From Paracidovorax sp031843945 (GTDB taxonomy: Bacteria > Pseudomonadota > Gammaproteobacteria > Burkholderiales > Burkholderiaceae_C), in the NCBI RefSeq assembly GCF_031843945.1, contig NZ_JAVTJJ010000001.1, positions 806,001 to 870,000 on the forward strand: a stretch of 64,000 nucleotides of DNA. The letters run 5' to 3'. The notes below the pieces were generated by a model, which did no database searches, had not been told where the DNA came from, and was given only the letters and a program-made list of their open reading frames with translations. Each line of letters starts with the position of its first letter. Positions within the stretch are counted from its first letter, which is position 1. Shown one piece after another: positions 58,266 to 64,000 of the stretch. The translations under genes and the position numbers were made by a program.

Positions 58266-58368
58266 GGGGTGTCTCCGGGGATTCAGGCCCACGCGGGCGG
58301 CGGGCGGGTAGCGAAAGAATATAGCCCACAATGCTGCGCACAGACGTACAGAAGGAGACAAGACACAG

Positions 58369-59679
58369 ATGCCCGGCTATTCCGACCCAGGCTTCGACAC
58401 GCTTGCGCTGCATGCCGGCGCCGTGCCCGACCCCGCCACCGGCGCGCGCGCCGTTCCCATCCATCTCACCACCTCGTTCGTGTTCGAGTCGAGCGACCAC
58501 GCCGCGTCGCTCTTCAACCTGGAACGCCCCGGCCACGTCTACAGCCGCATCAGCAACCCGACCAACGCGGTGCTGGAGCAACGCGTGGCTGCGCTCGAAG
58601 GCGGCGTGGGCGCCATCGCGGTGGCCAGCGGCCAGGCCGCTTTGCACCTGGCGATCTGCACGCTGATGGGCGCGGGCAGCCACATCGTCGCCAGCACGGC
58701 GCTGTATGGCGGCTCGCAGAACCTGCTGCACTACACGCTGGCGCGCTTCGGCATTCAGACGACGTTCGTCAAGCCCGATGACATCGACGGCTGGCGCGCG
58801 GCCGTGCGCCCTGAAACCAAGCTGTTCTTCGGTGAAACCGTGGGCAACCCAGGGCTGGACGTGCTGGACATTCCCACCGTGAGCGCGATCGCCCATGACG
58901 CCGGCGTGCCGCTGCTGGTCGATTCGACATTGACATCGCCCTGGCTCATCAAACCGTTCGAGCACGGCGCGGACCTGGTCTACCACTCGGCCACCAAGTT
59001 CCTGTCGGGCCACGGCACGGTGATCGGCGGCGTGGTGGTCGATGGCGGCAGCTTCGATTGGGACGGGCCGCGCTCGGCGGGCAAATTCGCCGAGCTGACC
59101 CAGCCCTACGACGGCTTTCACCAGATGGTGTTTACTGAAGAGTCGACCGTGGGCGCCTTCCTGCTGCGTGCGCGCCGCGAAGGGCTGCGCGACTTCGGCG
59201 CCTGCATGAGCCCGCACACGGCGTGGCTGATTCTGCAGGGCATCGAAACGCTGCCGCTGCGCATGGAGCGCCATATGCGCAACACACAGCGCGTGGTCGA
59301 ATTTCTGGCGGCCCAGCCGGTCGTGGCCTGCGTGGGGCACCCGATGCTCGAATCGCACCCCAGCCATGCGCTGGCCCAGCGGTTGCTGCCGCGCGGCGCG
59401 GGCTCGGTGTTCAGCTTCGATCTGAAAGGCTCGCGCGCGCAGGGCAAGGCCTTTATCGAAGCGCTCAAGGTCTTCAGCCACCTGGCCAATGTGGGCGACT
59501 GCCGCAGCCTGGTGATCCACCCGGCCAGCACCACGCACTTTCGCATGAGCGACGAGGCGCTGCAGCAGGCCGGCATCTCGCAGGGCACCATCCGCCTGTC
59601 GATCGGCCTGGAAGATGCGGACGACCTGATCGACGACCTGAAACGCGCGCTGAAGGCGGCCGAGAAGGCGGGGGGCTGA
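58369..59679 (+). CDS. O-acetylhomoserine aminocarboxypropyltransferase/sulfhydrylase family
   Basis: 436 residues of the Cys/Met metabolism PLP family; the PLP lysine is K210 in SATKFLSGHG. The length of about 430 and the GYSDPGFDTLALHAG start and TSFVFESSDHAASLFNL block fit MetY (O-acetylhomoserine sulfhydrylase), which makes homocysteine directly from sulfide. A strong AAGGAG ribosome site precedes the ATG. The next gene, an alpha/beta hydrolase, follows after 4 bp. Confidence 0.9.
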   Translation: MPGYSDPGFDTLALHAGAVPDPATGARAVPIHLTTSFVFESSDHAASLFNLERPGHVYSRISNPTNAVLEQRVAALEGGVGAIAVASGQAALHLAICTLMGAGSHIVASTALYGGSQNLLHYTLARFGIQTTFVKPDDIDGWRAAVRPETKLFFGETVGNPGLDVLDIPTVSAIAHDAGVPLLVDSTLTSPWLIKPFEHGADLVYHSATKFLSGHGTVIGGVVVDGGSFDWDGPRSAGKFAELTQPYDGFHQMVFTEESTVGAFLLRARREGLRDFGACMSPHTAWLILQGIETLPLRMERHMRNTQRVVEFLAAQPVVACVGHPMLESHPSHALAQRLLPRGAGSVFSFDLKGSRAQGKAFIEALKVFSHLANVGDCRSLVIHPASTTHFRMSDEALQQAGISQGTIRLSIGLEDADDLIDDLKRALKAAEKAGG

Positions 59680-59683
59680 CACC

Positions 59684-60493
59684 ATGTACATCGACGTCAA
59701 CGGAGCCCGCACTTACTGCCACACCGGCGGCAAGCCCTTCGATGCGGCCCAACCCACCGTGGTGCTGATCCACGGCGTGCTGAACGACCACAGCGTGTGG
59801 GCACTGCAAAGCCGCTATCTGGCCCACCACGGCTGGAACGTGCTGGCGGTGGACCTTCCCGGCCACAGCCGCAGCGGAGGCGAGGCGCCCGCCAGCGTGG
59901 AACAGGCGGGCGACTTCATCATCGCCCTGCTGGACGCCGCCGGCGTGCAGCGCGCGGCGCTGGTCGGCCACAGTTGGGGATCGCTCATCGCGCTGGAAGC
60001 CGCCGCCCGGCTGCAAGGCCGCGCCAGCCACCTGGCACTGGTGGGCACCGCCTACCCGATGAAGGTGTCGCCGGCCTTGATCGACGCCGCGCTGAACGAG
60101 CCCGAAAAGGCGCTGCGCATGGTCAACGTGTTCTCCCGCAGCACGCTGGCGCCGCCTTCGGGCGCGGGTTTCTGGGTGTTCGGCGCGGGCATGGCGCTGG
60201 GCCGGCGTGTGCTGCGCTCGAACCCGGCGGTGAATGTGTTCCACCGTGGCTTCGTGGCCTGCGACCAGTACGCGGGCGGCGAAGCGGCCATCACCCGCGT
60301 CACCGCGCCGGTGCTGTTCGCGCTGGGCGGGCAGGATCAGATGACGCACCCCAAGGCCGCGCAGGGGTTGATCGCCACGGCGCGCGCCGCCGGCCGCACA
60401 GTGACTGTAGTGGAGTTGCCCAGCGGGCACCACCAGATGACGGAAGCGCCCGACGAAACGCTGTTCGCCCTGCGGGACTTTCTGACGGGCTGA
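59684..60493 (+). CDS. Alpha/beta hydrolase
   Basis: 269 residues with the hydrolase fold: oxyanion HGVLNDHSVW, nucleophile elbow GHSWGS (Ser), an acidic residue in ALGGQDQMTH and the catalytic His in GHHQMTEAPDE. Substrate unknown. It starts 4 bp after the metY-type gene, so the two are co-transcribed; a role in handling an ester or thioester of that pathway is only a guess. Confidence 0.88.
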   Translation: MYIDVNGARTYCHTGGKPFDAAQPTVVLIHGVLNDHSVWALQSRYLAHHGWNVLAVDLPGHSRSGGEAPASVEQAGDFIIALLDAAGVQRAALVGHSWGSLIALEAAARLQGRASHLALVGTAYPMKVSPALIDAALNEPEKALRMVNVFSRSTLAPPSGAGFWVFGAGMALGRRVLRSNPAVNVFHRGFVACDQYAGGEAAITRVTAPVLFALGGQDQMTHPKAAQGLIATARAAGRTVTVVELPSGHHQMTEAPDETLFALRDFLTG

Positions 60494-60582
60494 GGTTCGG
60501 GTCGGCCCGCTGGTGCTCCGGCGGGGCGACTTCTACACTGGCCCAAGCGCCTCGGGTTTCAGAAGGCGCAAGGAGACACGCC

Positions 60583-60936
60583 ATGTCCACACGCTCCCAT
60601 CCGCCCCTGCCAGCCAGCGGGCTCGCCACCGACCCGCGCAGCTTTCGCAGCTTCGCGGAGTTCTACCCCTTCTACCTGACCGAGCACAGCGACCGTACCT
60701 GCAGGCGCCTGCACTTCACCGGCTCCACGCTGTCGCTGGTCTGCCTGGCGCTGATGGTGATGACCGGCCAGCCGGGCTGGCTGCTGGCGGGGTTGCTGTG
60801 CGGCTACGGCTTCGCCTGGGTCGGCCATTTCGCCTTCGAGAAGAACCGGCCAGCCAGCTTCAAGCGCCCGCTCTACAGCTTCATGGGCGACTGGGCCATG
60901 TACCGCGACATCTGGCGGGGCAAGGTTTCACTATAA
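60583..60936 (+). CDS. Mpo1/DUF962-like membrane protein
   Basis: 117 residues: the N-terminal FRSFAEFYPFYLTEHSDRTC block and RRLHFTGS, two hydrophobic segments (about 47-80), then GHFAFEKNRPASFKRPLYSF and the MYRDIW end. This is the DUF962/YGL010w pattern; the yeast relative Mpo1 is a dioxygenase in 2-hydroxy fatty acid oxidation, with conserved histidines that are present here. An AAGGAG ribosome site precedes the ATG. Confidence 0.88.
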   Translation: MSTRSHPPLPASGLATDPRSFRSFAEFYPFYLTEHSDRTCRRLHFTGSTLSLVCLALMVMTGQPGWLLAGLLCGYGFAWVGHFAFEKNRPASFKRPLYSFMGDWAMYRDIWRGKVSL

Positions 60937-60989
60937 AAATGGCCTCTAGCGCTTGATTAATAAGCGCAAGCAGCTATCTTTTTTATAGC
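60935..60989 (-). repeat. Interspersed repeat copy R11
   Basis: Copy with AAAAATGGCCTCTAGCGCTT, AATAAGCGCAAGCAGC and TATCTTTTTTATAGC. It fills the gap between the convergent Mpo1-like and HAD genes and begins within the last codon area of the former. Confidence 0.9.
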
Positions 60990-60991
60990 AA

Positions 60992-61690
60992 TCAGATCAA
61001 CAAGGCGCACAGCCCGCGCAAGTCGTGCACGGTGGCATGCGGCACCTGCATATCGCCATGCGGCCACGGCTGGCCGGTGCGGTTGATCCACACGGCCTGC
61101 ATGCCGGCGGCAACGGCGCCCTGCGCATCCATCGCTGCATCGTCGCCCACGTGCAGCACCTCGGCCGGCGCCACGCCCGCCGCCTCGGCAGCGGCCAGAA
61201 AGATGCGCGCATCGGGCTTGGGCGTGCCGAATTCACGCGCGCTGATGCTGGCGCGAAAGTAGCTGCCGATGCCGATCAGCTGCAGATCGGCATTGCCGTT
61301 GGACAGCGCCACCAGCGGGTGCCGGGCCGACAGGCACTCCAGCGTTTCCAGCGCGTCCTCGTACAGTTCCACCCGTTGGCGTTCGGCAAAAAACACGTCG
61401 AAGCCTTGCTCGGCCAGCGCGGTGTCTTCACCGGCTGCATGCAGCGCTGCGCGGATGCTCTCGCGCCGCAGCGCGCTCAGGTCGTGCGACAGGTGCGGGT
61501 GAGCGGCCACCACGCTGGCGCGAATGGCGCTGGCCGTTTCTGGCACGGCCAGCAGTGCGGCGGTGGCGGGCGCCGTGGTCAAGAGCCAAGCGCGCAGGAC
61601 CTGCTCGGCTCGCTCGATGGTCGGCCAGATGGGCCAGAGCGTGTCGTCCAGGTCGAGCGTGATGGCGCGAATGCGGGAAATGTCGAGCAT
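60992..61690 (-). CDS. HAD family hydrolase
   Basis: About 232 residues of the haloacid-dehalogenase superfamily: motif I DLDDTLWP, motif II LVALSNGNAD, motif III Lys in FGTPKPDARIF and motif IV HVGDDAAMDAQGA. A helical cap lies between motifs I and II. Small-molecule phosphatase of unknown substrate. The ATG at 61690 (MLDISRIRAITLDLDDT) places motif I correctly; the longer reading overlaps hemH on the other strand. Confidence 0.9.
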   Translation of the reverse strand: MLDISRIRAITLDLDDTLWPIWPTIERAEQVLRAWLLTTAPATAALLAVPETASAIRASVVAAHPHLSHDLSALRRESIRAALHAAGEDTALAEQGFDVFFAERQRVELYEDALETLECLSARHPLVALSNGNADLQLIGIGSYFRASISAREFGTPKPDARIFLAAAEAAGVAPAEVLHVGDDAAMDAQGAVAAGMQAVWINRTGQPWPHGDMQVPHATVHDLRGLCALLI

Positions 61691-61719
61691 GACGGCGAGC
61701 ATAGCGGTCATCCTCGACA

Positions 61720-62775
61720 ATGGCCGCCATGCCTGCCCTGCCCCCTTCCGGCGCCCCCGCCGTAGCGCCACCCAATCCATCCGCCCCACCCCGCACCGCC
61801 GTGCTGCTGTGCAACCTGGGAACGCCCGACGAGCCCACCGCACCTGCGCTGCGGCGCTATCTGGCGCAGTTTCTGGGCGACCCGCGCGTGGTCGAGATTC
61901 CGCGCATCGCCTGGTTGCCCATCCTGTACGGAATCATTTTGCGGGTGCGGCCGGCCAAGTCGGCTGCCAAATACGCCAGCATCTGGACGCCCGAAGGATC
62001 GCCGCTGGCGGTGTGGACGGCCAAGCAGGCCGTGATGCTGTGCGGCTGGCTGGGCGAGGCTGGCGCGCGCATCGCCGTGCGGCACGCCATGCGCTATGGA
62101 AACCCATCTATCGCATCGCAATTGCAGGCACTGCAGGACGAAGGCGTGGACCGCGTACTGGTGCTGCCGCTCTATCCGCAATATTCCGCTACCACCACCG
62201 CCAGCGTGGTGGACGACGTCACGGCGTGGGCACGGCGACAACGGCGCTTTCCAGAGCTGCGCTTCGTCAACAGCTACCACGACCATCCCGGCTACATCGG
62301 CGCGTTGGCCCAAAGCGTGCGCGCCCATTGGCAGCGGGAGGGCGGACCGGCCGAAGAACTGGTGATGAGCTTTCACGGCATTCCAGAGTGCAACGTGCGC
62401 CTGGGCGACCCGTACCAGGCCGAATGCCTGGTCACCGCGCGCCTGCTGGCCGACGCGCTGGGCCTGGCGCCGCATCAGTTCCGCGTCACCTTCCAGTCGC
62501 GCTTTGGCAAGGCCAAGTGGCTGGAACCCTATACCGAGCCCACTCTGGTCGCCATGGCACAGGCCGGCACGCGGCGCGTGGATGTAATGTGCCCGGGCTT
62601 CACCGGCGACTGCCTGGAGACGCTGGAAGAAATCAACCAGGAAGCGCGTGAAGCCTTCCTGCATGCGGGCGGGCAGGAGTTTCGGTACATCCCCTGCCTG
62701 AACGACAGCGCGCCCTGGATCACGGCACTGACCGAAATCGCCCAGCAGAACCTGAGTGGCTGGACGCTGCGCTGA
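61720..62775 (+). CDS. hemH: Ferrochelatase
   Basis: Inserts ferrous iron into protoporphyrin IX, the last step of haem synthesis. 351 residues with a Pro/Ala-rich N-terminus, AVLLCNLGTPDEPTAPALRR, the PLYPQYSATTTASV loop, the catalytic histidine H219 in MSFHGIPE, and the QSRFGKAKWLEPYT and CPGFTGDCLETLEEI blocks. Divergent from the HAD gene with only 29 bp between the chosen starts. Confidence 0.97.
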   Translation: MAAMPALPPSGAPAVAPPNPSAPPRTAVLLCNLGTPDEPTAPALRRYLAQFLGDPRVVEIPRIAWLPILYGIILRVRPAKSAAKYASIWTPEGSPLAVWTAKQAVMLCGWLGEAGARIAVRHAMRYGNPSIASQLQALQDEGVDRVLVLPLYPQYSATTTASVVDDVTAWARRQRRFPELRFVNSYHDHPGYIGALAQSVRAHWQREGGPAEELVMSFHGIPECNVRLGDPYQAECLVTARLLADALGLAPHQFRVTFQSRFGKAKWLEPYTEPTLVAMAQAGTRRVDVMCPGFTGDCLETLEEINQEAREAFLHAGGQEFRYIPCLNDSAPWITALTEIAQQNLSGWTLR

Positions 62776-62829
62776 ATCACACCGCAATCGTTTTTTTCCT
62801 GACCCTCAACCTTTGGCTGGAGCCTCTGC

Positions 62830-63540
62830 ATGACGAATCGACTCGACGCCTTCCCGATCACCCGCAAATGGCCTGCAAAACATCCTGAAAGGCTGCAGCT
62901 GTATTCGCTGCCCACGCCCAACGGGGTGAAGGTGTCGATCATGCTGGAAGAAACCGGCCTGCCGTACGAGCCGCACCGCGTGGCATTCGATACCAACGAC
63001 CAGACGTCGCCCGAATTTCTGTCGCTGAATCCGAACAACAAGATTCCGGCGATCCTTGACCCCGACGGGCCGGGCGGCAAGCCGTTGGCGCTGTTCGAGT
63101 CGGGCGCCATCCTGGTCTACCTGGCCGACAAGACCGGTCAGTTCATTCCGCAGGACGCCGCCGGGCGCTATCGCGTGCTGCAGTGGCTGATGTTCCAGAT
63201 GGGCGGCGTCGGGCCCATGTTCGGCCAGGTCGGTTTCTTCCACAAGTTCGCCGGCAAGGACTATGAAGACAAACGTCCGCGCGACCGCTACGTGGCGGAA
63301 TCGAAGCGGCTGCTGGGCGTGCTCGACCGACAATTGAAAGACAACGCCTGGGTGGCGGGCGACGACTACAGCATTGCGGACATCGCCATCTTTCCGTGGG
63401 TGCGCAACATGGGCGGGTTCTACGACGCTGCCGACTTGGTCGGCCTGGGCGACTTCAGCCATCTGCAGCGCGCACTGGACGCCTTCGTGCAACGCCCAGC
63501 CGTCGCGCGGGGCCTTCAGATTCCGGCCGTCGCCGCGTAA
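62830..63540 (+). CDS. Glutathione S-transferase, Nu-class-like (YfcG/YghU type)
   Basis: 236 residues: an N-terminal thioredoxin-like domain (LQLYSLPTPNGVKVSIMLEE, with NPNNKIPAILDPDG and FESGAILVYLADK for glutathione binding) and a C-terminal helical domain (QWLMFQMGGVGPMFGQVGFF, then SIADIAIFPWV). The TPNGVKVS loop is the mark of Nu-class enzymes with disulfide reductase activity. It follows hemH after 54 bp and may share its transcript. Confidence 0.92.
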   Translation: MTNRLDAFPITRKWPAKHPERLQLYSLPTPNGVKVSIMLEETGLPYEPHRVAFDTNDQTSPEFLSLNPNNKIPAILDPDGPGGKPLALFESGAILVYLADKTGQFIPQDAAGRYRVLQWLMFQMGGVGPMFGQVGFFHKFAGKDYEDKRPRDRYVAESKRLLGVLDRQLKDNAWVAGDDYSIADIAIFPWVRNMGGFYDAADLVGLGDFSHLQRALDAFVQRPAVARGLQIPAVAA

Positions 63541-63592
63541 AGTTGGCCTGAGCGGCGCGGTGCCGCCCTGGCAGGCGCCAGAATCTGCAGCG

Positions 63593-63997
63593 TTAAAGGC
63601 GGTTTAGGCGCTTGGCATTGGCGACCGCTGCGGAACGCACCGGCGCCAGGCCCTTGCCCATCACGCCCAGCGCGGCCGACTGCCACTGCGTGGCCAGTGC
63701 CTGCTGACCGGTCCATCCCTTCGATCCCCAGGGCATGAACCAACTGCGTGCCATGCTCATCGCCAGCGCAGGGCCGGTCACCATTGACTGCGTGGCCATC
63801 GCCATCCAGGCCTGGGCAAAGGCGGTTTGCTTTTCGGCCACCATGCGGGTGAATTCGCGCTGGTCGCGTGCCGACGGCTGCGGTCCTGCTGCGGCCATGC
63901 GGGCAAGGCGGTGGGCTATCACCTGGGGGGCGGCAACGGACAACTCGGTGCCCTGGCGCCACAAGGCAGCAGCTTTTTGGTTGTTTCGGCTGGACAT
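63593..63997 (-). CDS. Phasin-like polyhydroxyalkanoate granule-associated protein (tentative)
   Basis: 134 residues, helical and Ala/Met/Gln-rich, without signal peptide. The start MSSRNNQKAAALWRQGTELS, APQVIAHRLARMAAAGP and the AFAQAWMAMATQ helix resemble small phasins of Burkholderiales, which coat polyhydroxyalkanoate granules. This call rests on composition and remembered family pattern, not on a catalytic motif. The upstream flank is outside the window, so operon context is unknown. Confidence 0.6.
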   Translation of the reverse strand: MSSRNNQKAAALWRQGTELSVAAPQVIAHRLARMAAAGPQPSARDQREFTRMVAEKQTAFAQAWMAMATQSMVTGPALAMSMARSWFMPWGSKGWTGQQALATQWQSAALGVMGKGLAPVRSAAVANAKRLNRL

Positions 63998-64000
63998 GGA

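Noticed and set aside
60517..60535. Third copy of the hemP/fur structured element (GGGGCGACTTCTACACTGG)
   Set aside because: Only the GGGGCGACT stretch matches; the stems and the other conserved blocks are missing.

Overview
The window is a chromosomal segment of a GC-rich betaproteobacterium, most likely a member of the Comamonadaceae (Burkholderiales). The gene content (rimP-nusA-infB-rbfA-truB-typA, an ICL-type aceA, GntA-like and DUF1989 proteins, a phasin-like protein, RNase R) and an abundant short interspersed repeat fit that family. This assignment is inference from protein character and context; no database search was run. There is no prophage, insertion sequence, plasmid module, rRNA or CRISPR array. 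About 60 protein genes and two tRNA genes are described.

Layout. 1-3.8 kb: thrS behind a candidate ribosome-mediated attenuator (Thr-rich leader peptide, antiterminator, terminator), then aceA behind twin operators. 3.8-7.4 kb: a GGACT-type protein, two EamA transporters, an AsnC-type regulator and a SWIB protein. 7.4-11.8 kb: an iron-acquisition block (bfd, a 24-codon membrane ORF, tonB-exbB-exbD, hemP) with Fur-box-like sites, then a GlcG/HbpS-like protein and a YccA-like membrane protein. 11.9-18.8 kb: a lipoprotein, rlmD, a small secreted protein, an Lrp-type regulator and divergent putA. 18.8-25 kb: a DUF2325 protein, a second Fur-type regulator with its own Fur box, a GntA-like N-oxygenase coupled to a DUF1989 protein, then guaA and guaB. 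25-31 kb: DUF4124, rnfH-ratA, smpB, a COG4315 protein with an ECF sigma and anti-sigma factor, a HIBCH-like hydrolase and an EamA transporter.

31-40 kb is the minus-strand translation/transcription operon rimP-nusA-infB-rbfA-truB-typA. It is preceded by a strong promoter that runs straight into an intrinsic terminator. 40-45.4 kb: a thioredoxin-like gene, a two-cytochrome plus SDR operon and rnr. The rnr start overlaps, head to head, the promoter of the first of two identical tRNA-Leu(CAG) genes. 45.9-54.4 kb: a DUF349 protein, a large DUF748/AsmA-like protein and a lytic transglycosylase. 54.4-64 kb: glyA behind a ZTP (pfl) riboswitch, nrdR, aroC, a CBS protein, a metY-type enzyme, an alpha/beta hydrolase, a Mpo1-like protein, a HAD phosphatase, hemH, a GST and a phasin-like protein.

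Three observations stand out. (1) An eleven-copy, roughly 55-bp repeat with nested inverted repeats occurs both between genes and in frame inside five genes, including truB and rlmD. (2) A roughly 100-bp element occurs twice, once just after hemP and once in the 5' region of the second fur gene; the two copies keep a hairpin by compensatory base changes, suggesting an undescribed structured RNA linked to iron genes. (3) Several leader-type controls are visible: the thrS attenuator, the nusA-operon leader terminator and the glyA ZTP riboswitch.
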